Assembly: GCA_033439685.1 (NCBI GenBank)
Contig: JAUEDM010000001.1
Location: 1,116,001-1,180,000 of the forward strand
Source: Apodospora peruviana
Taxonomy: Eukaryota; Ascomycota; Sordariomycetes; Sordariales; Lasiosphaeriaceae
DNA: 64,000 nucleotides
Direction of reading: 5' to 3'
The notes beneath the pieces are model-generated. The model was given only the letters and a program-made list of their open reading frames with translations, was not told where the DNA came from and ran no database searches. Shown here piece after piece: positions 12,724-25,692 of this stretch; the first letter of the stretch is position 1; each line of letters starts with the position of its first letter. A program made the position numbers and the translations under genes.

Positions 12724-13771
12724 TTGATTGGGGAAAAAGTGGTTGGTTAGTGGCAAAGGATGATATTGTATTGAATAAGAAGACTACGATTGATTAGGTT
12801 AGGTGAAGTTTACACTAAGTTGGTCAACACAGGGGGAGATGGGGCAGAAGGACAAAGTTAAGCGTTTGTTTATTATATATCATGTTTCCTTACGTTCTTT
12901 TACGACACAAGCAAGCACATCAATAATTCGATGGATGGTGGACAACGGGACTTGTATTTTACTTCAGGGGTGGAGGAAACGAAGATTGACAATGGTTACT
13001 AAGTGGGAGATAGGTAGCTCCACAGAACCTTTGACATCTGGGAACGGAGCATACAATACAGCATACATACCTAGGTACCTCGGGTAGTTAGCTCGTAGCA
13101 TAGCAATACAGGCGATTGATTCGATCTCTACTGGTTACTTGACAGAATTCTCTTCGCATTAGGAACATGGCAGAATAATGATGGAAGGAGGTTCGCCATG
13201 TTGCTGAATGTGGAGACGCGGAATTGGCTCCTCCGCACCCCCCCTTTGCGCGCCGAGGGAGGAGGCATAGGGCCTCAACATCTCGGTCGAATATCATCCA
13301 GTCATCATGAATCTTTTCAGCGGTCGGTGGGATAATAGGAGGTTTTGTGAGCGAAATATTCTCTCTCACACAAGAGGCTGAATGAAATTGGGTAATTCAC
13401 CATTATTGGGGAATTGCGAGGCCTCATCCGTTGGTTATGGTGATGGGTAAATACTCAAGTTGCCTTGCATGTATATAAATACAAAACCTAAGGCACCATA
13501 TGATTTTATTCCTCGACTTGCTGATCTTGGATGACCTTGTTCGACTGGAGAAACCGGGCAGTTTGGGATTTGTTGATTGTTCGTTGAATTTGTTTGACGG
13601 AGGACGCAAAAGGATAAAGGGACATCCGAGGGCCTCCGCATGTTCGAGCGTTGTGAGAGTAATTAATAAGGCGTTTTCGCTTACTACAGTTGGCCGTATC
13701 AGTCTCGACACGGGGGCGAAGAAAAGTGAGAGGGACGAGAGACATAAAGAAGGCAGAGGACAACGAAGAAG
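12724..13771. other. Intergenic region
   Basis: No gene is supported. The first part should hold the nucleoporin 3' UTR. A palindromic ACCTAGGTACCT word lies at 13070-13081. The segment before 13772 is purine-rich (AAGAAGG, GAGGACAACGAAG) and probably forms the leader of the GH5 gene. Confidence 0.45.
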
Positions 13772-15157
13772 ATGAAACCATCGGACTTCCTCCTCCTCCC
13801 GGCATGGGCAGCGATCACGGCAGCGGTAGCCATCGAGGATCTCCCCATCACGCGTAACGGCTCGACCCTCCTTCTAGACAATAAGCCCTGGAAGGCAGTT
13901 GGAGCCAACATCTACTGGCTCGGCCTGGACGAGAACGTCTCCCCACCCTTCCCTTCTTCGCCAGAGGAGGTATCGACGGATTACTATGCGCCCCTCAAGG
14001 CGAGCTACCCGACCAAGGGACGCATCACCGAGGCCATGGCCGTGGTCAAGGCCATGGGCGGCACCATGATCCGCTCGCACACGCTGGGCGTGAGCACGGG
14101 CAACCCGCTCAGCCTGTGGCCGACGGGTAACGGGACGGTCAACGACAAGGCGTTTGCGCCCATCGACTGGGCTGTCTACCAGGCGCGCCGGCATGGGATC
14201 CGTCTGATGGTGCCGCTGACCGACAACTTCGACTACTACCACGGCGGCAAGTACAACTTCCTCCGCTGGAACGGCTTCGACCTGACGCAACAAAAGGACG
14301 AGCGCAACTTGGCCGTGATGGCCTTCTTCAACAATGCGACGGTGGTCGCCAGCTTCAAGCGGTACATATCCGCGCTGCTTACGCACGTCAACCCGTACAC
14401 CAACCTGACGTACGCCGATGATCCCACCATCTTTGCGTACGAGACGGGCAACGAGCTGTGCGGGCCCGTGTGGGGGGACCTGAACGTGCCCGCGTCCTGG
14501 GTGCGCGAGATTGGGCAGTACGTCAAGTCGCTGGCGCCCAGGAAGCTGTTTGTGGATGGGACGTACGGCGTCAACAGGACGCATCTGGTGATAGAAGAGG
14601 TCGACATCTTTTCCGACCATTTCTACCCCATCAGCATCAACAAGCTGAAAGCCGATTTGGACTTGGGTATGTTAATCCTCGCTCCGAGATTTAGCGTCAA
14701 GAATCCTAACCAAACCCCGAATCCCCTCAGTGGCGTCGGTGAACAAACCATACTTTGCCGGTGAATATGGCTGGCTCGGGAACGCAGCCTCGAGCGATGC
14801 CGACATGGTATCATGGTACAAAGTGCTGGAACAGAGCCCTTTCGTCGCGGGAGACGCCTTCTGGTCGCTGTTCGGACACAATGTGCCAGACTGTAATGTA
14901 CGTCGGACGTCCCGGGCTAATTTGGCCTTTCCCTCCCTCCCCCCTTTCCCAGCCATTGCAGGAAAAAGAAGGCGGACTTCACTAACTCGTACCAGAGTTT
15001 CATCAATCATAATGATGGGTTTACCATGCAGTATGGTAACCCTTCCCATACCACGCAGATCAAGCTGGTTAGGCAGCATTTTGTCAAGATGAGCCAGAAC
15101 ATTTCCATCGGAGCAGCCGAGGCGTTGCCTTCCGTACCTTGTCCTGCCCCAACATAA
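13772..15157 (+). CDS. Secreted glycoside hydrolase family 5 (mannanase-like)
   Basis: Three exons: 13772-14666, 14731-14897 and 14996-15157, with donors GTATGT and GTACGT and acceptors CAG, giving 407 residues. A signal peptide is visible (MKPSDFLLLPAWAAITAAVA). The mature part opens like fungal GH5 mannanases (NKPWKAVGANIYWLGLDEN). The acid/base glutamate is probably Glu228 in YETGNELCGP, and the nucleophile Glu310 in PYFAGEYGW on exon 2. RSHTLGVS and DNFDYYHGGKYNFLRW carry conserved substrate-site residues. Several N-x-S/T sites fit secretion. The likely activity is hydrolysis of beta-mannan or a related beta-linked glucan; the subfamily (GH5_7 versus GH5_31) cannot be fixed by eye. There is no carbohydrate-binding module. 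Confidence 0.87.
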
Positions 15158-15928
15158 GTAGGCGAATAAGGACACGAGATCAACCGCTGTGAAGAATAGG
15201 TGCCATTGCTTGTCCCCGGCCCCGCTCCGGAATGGTATATACAGATGGATTGATCGATGTGCATGGCTGCAGCGTGGTGGTGTATATACGGGCGTCACGA
15301 TCCAGCTAGACGCGGCGCCAGATGCTTGTGTTTGCCATGGGAATTATGACAAGTCGGTTATCGGGAGAGGAGAAAGGGGATGTTCCCTGTCAAGGATTCC
15401 GAGAACCCGGAAGGTCATTCTGGATCGCTCTCGTGTGTACGGCTTATAGGTCAAACCGATGAGAGTCACATAGCTGGGAATGGATGATGCGAGCCCCTTA
15501 TCCCATGTTATAATGAGTTTGGCACTTGATGGTTGCCGAGGAGGTAGTGTTAACTGAGTCCACCGATAGTCATGAACCTTACTAATACAAACGTGAAGGA
15601 TGGCTATTCAGGATTTAGGGCTTTTTTAGCATTGTGAAACGGCACACGCTTGCCTAAGAAGGAATGGCAGGCTCTGGGCGCTCGCCGGCGGCCTTGGTTT
15701 CTCCATAATGCTGATCTTCAACAGAGGAGTAATCCTTAATAATACTACCGTCCTTCTTTTAAGTTCCAGCCGTCTTCCCGTACGATAATCGTCGTGCGAG
15801 GTTCGTTATGCCAGACCGAATATTGTTTGCCGAAATCCTTGTGAAGGACGGACTTCACTCCCTCTGACTTCCCCATCTTCGATAAATTATCATCTATCTA
15901 GGATTCTGATCGTCAGGTAGCCGACGCA
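15158..15928. other. Intergenic region
   Basis: This lies between the GH5 gene and the Zn2Cys6 regulator. No gene or structured repeat is seen; it should contain the GH5 terminator and the regulator's promoter. Confidence 0.4.
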
Positions 15929-18518
15929 ATGAGCGTGAACATCTCGAGTTCGGCCATCTCGTGCGTCGAGTGTCAGCGCCGTAAGCAGAGAGTAAGCATG
16001 CATCAACGGGACCAATCGAAAACGGCCCGCACCACATGGCGGCCACACAGCCGAGCTGTGAGCCATGCCACAAGGCACTGTAACTTGATCTTGGACTTCA
16101 TCTGACAGCCGCGTCGAAAATAGTGCAACCGGTTGTTTCCGTGCAATCACTGCTCGAAACGAGGCGTGGCCCATCTTTGTCGTTTCGTCGCAAAGACAGC
16201 CAACAAAAGCGAGTCTTCCACACCTGATGGGCAGCAGCGAAAGTTAGTTTCATGTCCCCGGTATCTGCCTGAAAGAGGACCACCGTTTGTTGATATTCAA
16301 CTTTGCCCACCAGGTCCTCCAGAAAGCGTGGCTTAGACAGTGCTGATGACGATGGGCTCCTCAACGAGACTCTCTATCAAGATGGCGATCAAGCGGAATT
16401 CGATGCGAGCGACGTCCTGAACGCCCTAGGGTACATGCCTCACACCCATCACCTGGTGCTCGGCAATGGCAACGGCCCCAAGGTAAATATTTTCCCATGA
16501 ACAGTAAGCGTTAAGAGTGAGGTTCTCGTCTGACAGTCTTGCAGGTGGGCAAGGATCCCGTGGCTAAAGAAGAGGGATCTGCTCAGTCAGAGGAACTCAA
16601 GGCTGCTATGGTATCAATACCTGCTAAGCCGTACGCAGGTAACTTCATCTCCATACCCACAGATGCAGAGGATGTGCTCACCGAAATGCAGACTGTCTTG
16701 TTGACAACTTTCTCAACGGCGCAAATCACCACTTTTACCCCCTGTATCCGCCACAATTCCGGACTCAGTACGATGGATGGTGGGCGACACCGCCCGATAG
16801 AGTGACTCCTGAGCTTACTAGTTTGATTCTGCGCGTGTGCGCTTGTTCTGCTTTGTATCCAATGGATTCCAGCGTCAAAGAGAGGCTCGAATCTGAGCTT
16901 GGGGCGGATGCCGAAACGTTTGCGAGTCGTATGCACGCTGCAGCCGAGAAGCTCAGCGCTAGCATCCCACCTGGAGAGGGCGGCCTTGTCCATGTACAGC
17001 AACTATTCCTAAAGGCGTTCTGGTTTAAGTCGGCCGAAAGATGGACCGAAGCCTGGCATGCTGTAGGGGCTGCCACACGAGCCACCATTGAGATAGGTGA
17101 GGACTGGAGGAGAGACAAATTGGCACTGGGCCATTAGCTGACGGTCCGAAGGGCTTCATCAGGACTCCTTATCCGAGGGCATGTCCGAGTTCGATCGTGA
17201 GATGAGAAGGCGTCTCTGGGGTATTCTATATGTGTGGGACTTGTGAGTACACCCGCCCACTTCTCCAACGAGCTGAATCCTGACAAGTTCAAGTGCTTTG
17301 GGATCCATGCTGTCTCGTCCGCGGCTCATCAACCATGCCGACTGCACATTCGTGTCGCCAACTTTAGCTCTCGAAGTGGATCCAGAAAACCCAGATCAAC
17401 CGTCACCGTATGGCCACATGAAGCTTCACTGCAAGCTAGCCCTCGACATGGCTGCTCAGCTCGCCAGTGTGTCGAACAAAGCCATCTCTACCGAAGTGGC
17501 ACTGCGGCTGCGGAATGTGGTGCAACAGTATTTCAAGGACTTGCCGCGTGTGTACGCTTTGCGGAATCCGGATACTAGCTGGGACAAGGAGCACGGCTGG
17601 ATTGTATTCCAACATCGTTATCTCCATCTGATGGGCTACATGTCGCTGTTTGACCATCTGAAGCCGTACATCACACGTAACTCAGCAAAACTAATGACAG
17701 ATGTCGAGAAGACGCTCCGAGCCGTAGGTGTCGAGGCTGCTTTGAGCTTGATGGATGTGTCGTGGACGTTCTTCGACAACATGGCCTCGGTTGGCGCCAA
17801 ATTTCACTATGCCGCGTTTTGCATCTTCGACACCGCAACCGTCTTGTGCTTAGCGTTTGTGTACGATGAGGCTCGAAATCTTCCCCAACGTGAGACAGTG
17901 CTCGAAGCTATAAGAAAGGGCCTGAACATGCTTGAGGAACTGCGTACAGCTTCGAGGACTTCAGCGAGCCTGTGTCGCATCCTGAAAGGTCTTCTTGCCA
18001 AGCTGCCGCTCAGTCCGAAGGAAAAGGTGCTGATTAGTGCGCCGAAACGTGGGAAGTCGGACAACCGATCTCTAGAACGCAGCGGAAACCAGACGACAGG
18101 ATCCTCCAGTGATTTCGGAAGCAGTCCTCTTCGGTCTGAGAGCAACCAAAGCGCTGCTGCCAGTAGTATATCCCCAACAAGTGGCACCATCTCGCTTGGG
18201 TCTTCAGAAGTTGATGCAGAAGGTGTTAAACCATGGTCAGGGGGCGGCCAGTCAGGCTGCTCATCCCATTCGCCTGTGGTATCTCCAGATGGTCTTTATG
18301 ACGGCCCGTCTGGTGGACTCCAGTCAGCCACAGCTGACTTGGTGCCGGTGGATCAGACAGAATGGCCGGTGCTGGAGGTGACAGATATGAATCTGCTACA
18401 AGATGTCAACTTGGCGGCGTTCGAGGAGACTGCCATGCCCACTGCTCTGCAGTTATGGGACTGGCAGGGGCTGGGCCTTGACATTCCTGAGTTCTTTGGG
18501 AACCATCCTCCCATGTGA
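15929..18518 (+). CDS. Zn2Cys6 fungal-specific transcription factor
   Basis: A seven-exon model is inferred: 15929-15991, 16124-16242, 16314-16482, 16545-16638, 16692-17096, 17152-17242 and 17294-18518, totalling 721 residues. All junctions have GT-AG borders and keep frame. The binuclear zinc cluster spans the first intron: Cys12, 15, 22, 28, 31 and 40 in CVECQRRKQR|CNRLFPCNHC. The middle homology region starts near residue 150 (CLVDNFLNGANHHFYPLYPP) and includes HQDSLSEGMSEFDREMRRRL and ALGSMLSRPRLINHADC. The tail after about residue 530 is Ser/Gly-rich and may be an activation region. It should act in the nucleus on CGG-containing sites; targets are unknown. The adjacent GH5 and threonine aldolase genes are on the same strand, but nothing shows that it regulates them. 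Confidence 0.88.
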
Positions 18519-19836
18519 TGATGGACAAGAACTCGTGGTTCTCTTGGAGTCCTCCTAATTTGAAAATCAGACTGGGAACGGCGGAAAGAAGAGCGGGGAT
18601 CCCAGACTCACCATGGGAGTCTTTGGGATGTTGCTAGCAGGTGTCTGGATTTCAGGAGCCTGGTTACCTGTGGGGCATAACATATAAGAGCGTCTCGACA
18701 ACGCACCAAGTTCATGGCCAGGAAAAGAGGTTCGGATATGGGTACATATATGGGAGAAGTATGCAACATTCGTGGAGGTGATGGCTATTGGGGTCAGCTC
18801 GGTGTGCTTTGGTGCTTTAGGTCAGTGAGGCGCTTTTCGAGTAAAAACGAGAGCCGAGAATCTGCCTTGGATATCTGGCACAACCAGGTGGAAATGAGAC
18901 CGTCTACGGCATCCAAGCCAGTGGAGATGGCTGGAGTGGCTCATAGTCATCCTAGCGGAGCTGGACTGAAAGGCTGGCGCTGTTTGGCCTTGATATGAGT
19001 GGAATTGTACGAAGAGATGGATAGTCGAAGAGAATCCGGAATAAGGGATAATAAAGCGAGAGAAGCCCGGGGATTCTAACGACAAAATGGGAGGGAAAAA
19101 GTAGATGATAACTTGATCGTGGAGACATACGCGTTGTTATTGAAGCGACCTTTGGGCATTTGAACCGGAGTAGGTCGAGACGTGTGAGGTATCAGTGCCG
19201 CTCGGGGTCCCAACACGTTGCACTACCGACAAACGGATGAGAAACCACGTCGTCGCGATCCGATCGTGAAGAAGTTGATTGAATGATACACCATTATGGG
19301 GCAGTCGGTGCTGCAGTTGAGGTAGCGGCAAAAGTTGCTATGCGAGAATTGTACCCGAAACGTCATAATCAGCCCATCTTTCTCCTTCCTCGAGACTGTG
19401 ACAGTCTCACAATCGTCCCTTCCAAAAGTCAACGTGGGAGGTCGACGACAATGCAGCAAGAGCGAAACCCAGGCCGTTGTCGGAAGAAGGGCATGTGGGG
19501 CGTTATAATCTGTAGCTCTATCTGCAAAAGGGATAGCGGACTTCTGTACAACAATTCACCACAGCAGTTGCCCGGATAACTCCCGTCCGCGACGAGGTGC
19601 TTGTCCAATACCATCGGTAGTTTTATCGCGCAATGCGTTCCTGGCGATCCGGCGTCTCTTTGGCTGACAATTGCTGGACCAGCTGCTGCAGACAACAACA
19701 AGCCTCTGTTGCCACTGGGTATTCTCCACTTTCAACTTTGTCGCTGGAAGGCCGTCGACCATGGTCTTTGCATCTCGGTGACTCTTTACACAGAAACTTC
19801 ATCTCTGAAGCTCATTTTAGTACATCAAGGTTCAAG
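18519..19836. other. Intergenic region
   Basis: No gene is supported. It includes the regulator's 3' UTR and the threonine aldolase promoter. Short overlapping frames at 19283-19972 lie partly inside the aldolase leader and first exon and look like shadows. Confidence 0.4.
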
Positions 19837-21120
19837 ATGGATGCCTCCAACGAACAGAACGGTACGAAGAAACATAATGCCTGGGTTGGCAGTGCCGGGG
19901 CTGCGGGTTATGACCTCAGGAGTGAGTTTCGATCTGGATTACCATCTCGTTCAGGGGCTGATTGATGTCTAGGTGACACCATGACAACTCCAACAGCCTC
20001 GATGCTCGCTGCGATTCAGTCATGCTCTCTGCTGGACGATGTATTTGCTGAAGACCCGACGACGATCGACCTAGAGAGCCACTGTGCCGCCTTGGCCGGC
20101 AAGGAGGCTGGTCTTTTCGTCTTGTCGGGAACAATGGGCAACCAGCTAGCGCTGAGGTCTCTTCTGACACAACCGCCGCATGGTGTTGTCTGTGACTACC
20201 GCTCCCACATTGTGAAATATGAAGCTGGAGGGTAAGAACCCGCTTCTGTCCTTACCGTCACCCAAAGCGGATGTCGTCTGACTGTTGGTAGCGTCTCCGC
20301 CCTCACCGGTGCGATGGTCAAGCCCGTTGTGCCAAAGAACGGGATTCACCTTACGCTGGAAGATGTCAAAGACAACGTGTATCTGGACGATGACGTCCAT
20401 ACATGCCCAACCCGTGCTATCAGCCTGGAGAACACACTGAATGGAATGATCATGCCCCTAGACGAGGTTCGACGCATTTCCGAGTTTGCCCGCGAGCATG
20501 GAATCAAGTTACACTGCGATGGTGCCCGGTTGTGGGAGGTAGTAGCCTCCGGTGCGGGCAGCCTCACCGATTTCGCGGCCTGCTTTGACACCGTGAGTCT
20601 TTGCTTCTCCAAGGGACTTGGAGCACCCATTGGAAGCGTTCTAGTCGGCGACAAGAATGTCATCAAACATGCTCGCTGGGTGAGAAAGTCTATTGGAGGC
20701 GGGCTGAGGCAGTCTGGCGTCGTCACCGCCGCCGCCAGGGTTGCAGTCGACGAAACGTTTGGCAAAGGTCCTAACGGCGAAGGGGGACTGCTGCGAGAGA
20801 CACATGTCCTCGCAAAGGAAGTGGCCAAGATATGGACGGACCTTGGAGGGAAGCTGTTTCATCCAGTACATACCAACATGGTGTGGCTCGACTTGGATGA
20901 CGCCCAGTGCTCGGCGGCCAGGATTGATGAATTAGGGAAGGAGCTTGGCCTAAAGCTCATGGGTAATCGCATGATTATCCATTACCAGATATACCAAAAC
21001 CGAGACTTTGTCGTTCCGAGGCTGGAGACTATCTTCAAGACAGTATTCCAGGAGAAGGCAAACAAGGCCGCCCCGTCTGAGGGTGTCACTGCAGAGACGT
21101 CAATGTACCGAACGCAATAA
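19837..21120 (+). CDS. GLY1: Low-specificity L-threonine aldolase (PLP)
   Basis: This enzyme cleaves L-threonine or allo-threonine to glycine and acetaldehyde, with pyridoxal phosphate as cofactor. Three exons: 19837-19921, 19973-20231 and 20292-21120, with introns of 51 and 60 nt, giving 390 residues. Exon 1 codes a short leader ending GYDLRS, joined to DTMTTPTASML, the family's N-terminal block. EAGLFVLSGTMGNQLALRS and the region to ISLENT form the cofactor pocket. HCDGARLWE contains Asp191, which contacts the pyridine nitrogen. LCFSKGLGAPIGS carries Lys222, the probable Schiff-base lysine. The length and the fold-type I motif order fit fungal Gly1-like enzymes. Some close fungal paralogs act on other beta-hydroxy amino acids, so the exact substrate is not certain. 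Confidence 0.92.
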
Positions 21121-22881
21121 AATGAGGCTGCCAGAGACACAGATCTTGCATATCATGGAAAACTGCATCTCACGATCGAACTCTGAGTATGCGTAACTGT
21201 CGTTTATTACACGCCTATCTGAAAGTCCATTGCGCCGTTTCGAGCGCCACAAGCCCACAGTAGAGCCTCATGGTATTACCCAAAGTACAGAAATTCGACC
21301 TCCAAAATATAGAGTTTGGAGCGTACAAAATATATTGCTTACGGTCTGGTTTCCCCGCCCGCCGAGGGCGCGAGTGGTGCCAGTGCAGAGTCCGTATGCG
21401 CCCTCACCGAAGCAGAACAACAGGCCGATATAACGACCGCAGACAGCCTGACCACGTTATTTGACAGCTACAAACCTACTAAATATGCAGACTTTTAGGC
21501 ACCCTCCACAGAAAGACCGAGAATGCGCTCTGAAGACTTTCCGGCAGGTCGAAATGGTAGGGCAGAAACCATTCACCTACATGATATGTATTCAAGAGCT
21601 ACCTTATAAATGCGTCCTCGGCAACACCGAGGCTCGAATTGGGAAAGACTGCTGATTACTAAAGAAGTTTACCTAAAGTTTCTAGCCTTGTTCAACAGAC
21701 CGAATTCCAGAAATCTTCTCCGCGTCCGAGTGACATCGACGGAATATATGTGCGTAAAGTTGGCAGCGCCGAGCCAGGACCAAACAGGTGAGCCCTGCCA
21801 CGACATCTTAGCTGCCATTTCTGCCGTGCACTTGATCGCGCGATGCTACTAAATTTTCAAGAGACCGCAAACTGCTTTCATCGAGAGGATGTTGCGCTTG
21901 ACAGGGGATAGCTCCTCTGCCCCGCACCAACCCGGGAGAATAGGCTGACGTCACTGCAGTTTCGACGAATGGTAGCGCTACGATGGGTCGGCCAGGCTCT
22001 ATGCCGGGCACACCGGGATCGCAGAATGCGGGGAAAGCTGCCATTGTGGATGCTTCTTTGAACATCTCCAAATGACGAGAAGGTCATGACGGAGCTTTCC
22101 CGTCTAACGGTCAGTCACGTCTAGCCCGGGCATTCTTTGTGTCTCGTCAATTGAGATATTCAAGGGCAGGGTAAGACTCAACAACACGTTTTCTGCCTTG
22201 GGCTGTGCGCCGGTGCGCTGCGATGTCTTTTCCTCGGTGTCTGAATTCAAACGACGACAAAGGACTGGTTTCCCAATTGTTCCAAATGGATCCAATTTGG
22301 AGAAATGGAGAGGGCTGATCTTGGGCTGGACGGGTACGCCCTGACACGGTGAAGGGACTAAGAACCTAGGAAAAGAGAAACACGACGTTATCGATCACGG
22401 GAACATGGCATAACCTGGCAGCCGGGGAAGGGATCAGCGTGACCCGAACTCGGGTTTTCCTGGAAAAGCTGCAACCAGCCAACCCTCTCCCGTTGCTACC
22501 CATGCAGTGTCCACGTTGGCAGGAGCATCAAGACCACGAGGGTACTTTCGGCAAGCTCGACGGTCACGGTAGCCTTTAGAGCTCCTTCTTCTCCTGCCTA
22601 TTACGTGCGGGTACCTTGGATGGGGACAATGATTCCAGGTTGCCCATGTTAAGACGGGATACCTTCACAGCGGGCCAGCCGTGTCTTTCGTCCAATCTTT
22701 GTTATTAAAGGTTGATTGGACCCCCCTGCCCCCTTCCTCAAGACCGGTCTTCTCTCTTCATCCTCCACCGTTTTCTGTCCGCCCTCACGCTCCATCATCT
22801 GGACCGCTTCTCACGCCCCGAGATACAAGAGGTCCTTTGCCTTCACTCCTCCAAACCCAGGACTAATTCCAGGTGCCTGCC
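21121..22881. other. Intergenic region
   Basis: About 1.76 kb without a supportable gene. Short frames overlap each other on both strands without family resemblance. The last 200 bp are pyrimidine-rich and are the probable trehalase promoter and leader. Confidence 0.45.
22690..22740 (+). promoter_or_regulatory. Candidate trehalase promoter elements
   Basis: A CCAAT word (22692-22696), an AT-rich TTATTAAAG word, an inverted CCAAT (ATTGG near 22715) and CCCCT stress-response-like words follow each other about 140-190 bp upstream of the trehalase ATG. CCCCT is the Msn2/4-type stress motif known from yeast trehalose genes. Its use here is inference from sequence alone. Confidence 0.3.
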
Positions 22882-25086
22882 ATGGCGCCGCGACGAATTG
22901 TGGCCGCTCTGGCCCTCTTGACCTCGACTGCCACTGCGCTGTACATCAATGGCTCTGTCACTGCGCCCTGCGATTCGCCGTTGTACTGCCAGGGTGGTAT
23001 TCTGAAAGCAATTGAGCTTGCTCGTCCTTTCAGTGACTCCAAGACATTTGTGGACATGTAAGTCACAGAGCTGCTACCAATCCGCATGCGGTTGGCTCGA
23101 GTGAACCACGCGCCTTTGCCAAAGCGACCCTTGTTGACTTGAGATACCTCGCCTACGCGCAGGCCCACTCTAAAACCGCTTGACGAAGTAATTGCCGCCT
23201 TCGAAAAACTCACCCAGCCGCTGAGCAACAACACAGAGCTTCAGGACTTTCTGCACGAAAACTTTGGACGGGCTGGCGGCGAGCTCAAAGCGGTGTCACC
23301 GGACGAGCTGAAGACCAATGCCACCTTCCTGGACAATGTCGAAGACACCGTGATCAAGCAATTTGTGGAGGCAGTCATCAAAATCTGGCCTGACCTCACC
23401 AGGGAGTACGTGGGTGGCGGAAATTGTACGGGATGTGTTGACAGCTTCATCCCCGTGAACCGCACCTTCGTCGTGGCCGGTGGCCGCTTTCGCGAACCGT
23501 ACTACTGGGACTCGTACTGGATCTTGGAGGGCCTTCTCCGAACCGGCGGTTCTTTCATCGAGATCTCCAAAAACACGATTGAGAATTTCCTGGACTTTGT
23601 GGAGACGATTGGATTTGTTCCCAACGGGGCGAGAATCTACTATCTCAACCGGTCTCAACCTCCACTTCTGACCCAGATGGTAAGGATCTATATCGAACAC
23701 ACAAATGACACGGGCATCTTGGAGAGGGCCGTGCCACTCCTGATCAAAGAGCACGAGTTTTGGATGACCAATCGCACTGTCGATATCGAGGGTCAGGATG
23801 GAAAGACCTACACTCTAAACAGGCAAGTTCGGGTCTCAATATACACGATGAATCTTTCAATTGGCCATCGAGTCTAACCTTTGGGCTGTTATAGATATCA
23901 CGTCGACAATAACCAACCTCGGCCCGAGTCGTATCGTGAAGATTGGATAACTGCCACCAATAACTCGTATTACGCTACCTCCGGAATCATCTACCCCGAA
24001 ACCTCAACCCTGAACGATACTGAGAAGTCGACGTTGTACGCGAACTTGGCCAGTGGCGCCGAGTCGGGTTGGGACTACGGAACCCGATATCTTGCTCGGC
24101 CGAATGATGCCGCAGAAGATGTCTACTTCCCGCTGCGGTCTCTCAATGTTCTCGAAATAGTCCCGCTCGACCTGAACTCGATCTTATACCAGAACGAAGT
24201 AACAATTAGCAACTTTTTGAAGTTGAGCGGCAATGAGAGCGCAGCAGACGAGTGGGCCAACCTCGCCGAGAAGCGGAGTGAGGCCATGTACACGCTCATG
24301 TGGAACTCGAGTCTGTGGTCGTACTTTGACTATAACCTGACCAGCAACTCGCAAAACATCTACATACCCGCCGATGAGGATGCCGCTCCTCTGGATACCG
24401 CGGGCGCGCCGAAGGGTCAGCAGGTGATCTTCCATGTCGCGTCATTTTTCCCGTTCTGGACAGGAGCGGCACCGGACCAGCTCAAGAACAACCCTCTCGC
24501 CGTGCAGCAAGCCTTCAAGCGCGTGGACGACATGCTGGAGCGCAAGGCCGGTGCAATCCCTGCCACAAATTTCCTGACGGGGCAGCAGTGGGACGAGCCC
24601 AACGTGTGGCCGCCGCTGATGCACGTCTTGATGAACGCTCTAGTGAATGTGCCAGCCACCTTTGGCGAGGACGACCCAGCGTACATCGCGGTTCAGGATC
24701 TAGCTGTCCGTCTGGGCCAACGGTACCTCGACTCGACTTTTTGCACGTGGCGAGTGACGGGCGGCTCCACCACGGAGACGCCAAAGCTGCAGGGTCTGGG
24801 TCCCGAGGCGGTCGGCATCATGTTTGAGAAGTATGGCGACAACTCGACAAACGCTGCAGGAGGCGGCGGCGAGTATGAAGTCGTCGAGGGTTTCGGTTGG
24901 ACAAACGGGGTGCTGCTCTGGGCAGCCGATACGTTTGCCGGTAAGTTGAAGAGGCCAGAGTGCGGAAATATCACGGCGGCGAATGTGTCGCCAGAGCCCA
25001 CTAAGCGGAGTCCCGAGCGGCGGGCGGTCGAACTTGATTCATGGGACTCCAAGTGGACGAAGAAATTCGGTAGGCGGGTTGCTTGA
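22882..25086 (+). CDS. Secreted GH37 trehalase
   Basis: This enzyme hydrolyses trehalose to two glucoses. Three exons: 22882-23057, 23163-23822 and 23895-25086, giving 675 residues. The second intron begins GCAAGT (a GC-AG intron); only this border restores the family sequence YTLNR|YHVDNN. The signal peptide is MAPRRIVAALALLTSTATAL. Signature 1 appears as VAGGRFREPYYWDSYW and signature 2 as QQWDEPNVWPP. ESGWDYGTRY is a further conserved block and probably carries the catalytic Asp-type acid. There are more than ten N-glycosylation sequons, fitting an extracellular or vacuolar enzyme. It lacks the N-terminal calcium-binding and PKA-regulated region of neutral trehalases. The basic tail (TKKFGRRVA) is unusual but short. 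The upstream CTG at 22873 is not needed; the ATG at 22882 starts the signal peptide. Confidence 0.93.
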
Positions 25087-25692
25087 TGAGGCGGCTATGG
25101 CACCAATTTTGCGTTCGGGTTGGTTTCTCATCTGAAGAAAAAGAAATGGAAAAGTTATGGGAGGAAAGGGATGATGACATGACATGATATGGACGGGCTT
25201 TTCTGGTGTTTAATTTTCCTTTTTTGTGCACTCATTCCATATCACGGTCATTGACGGTACAGAAGTTATTACCGAATATGAGTTCAGTTACTTCCTGAGG
25301 GATGTCGGCAAGGTGTAGGCAAGCAAGCACCTACCCACGATAATTTATTTTGCTAATTACCTAATAAAACTGAGTTGAGTGTGGTGGACATAGGTAGTTG
25401 ACGCTACTTCCTTAGTCGTGATCACCTGACTACCCAACGATCCAGAATGACGACGGGAGTTATCCCTGGGCGAGTACCTAGACTAGTAGGCTTGATATGT
25501 GCTGTGCAGAACATGATAATGTTTTGTTTTTTGGGATTCTATAATTAGACGTATAGTAAGTATCCTATCCTTTCCGACCCGAGCGACGACACATCCATTT
25601 ATCTAGGTATCCCGTTATCGTTTGCAGGCGTCGGTACCGACGATTTACCCACCAACTACCCCTTGCCCAACAACAATATTGATACACAGTAC

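Noticed and set aside
13874..14620. Minus-strand open frame of 248 codons opposite the GH5 exon
   Set aside because: Antisense shadow; the plus strand carries complete GH5 motifs and a signal peptide.
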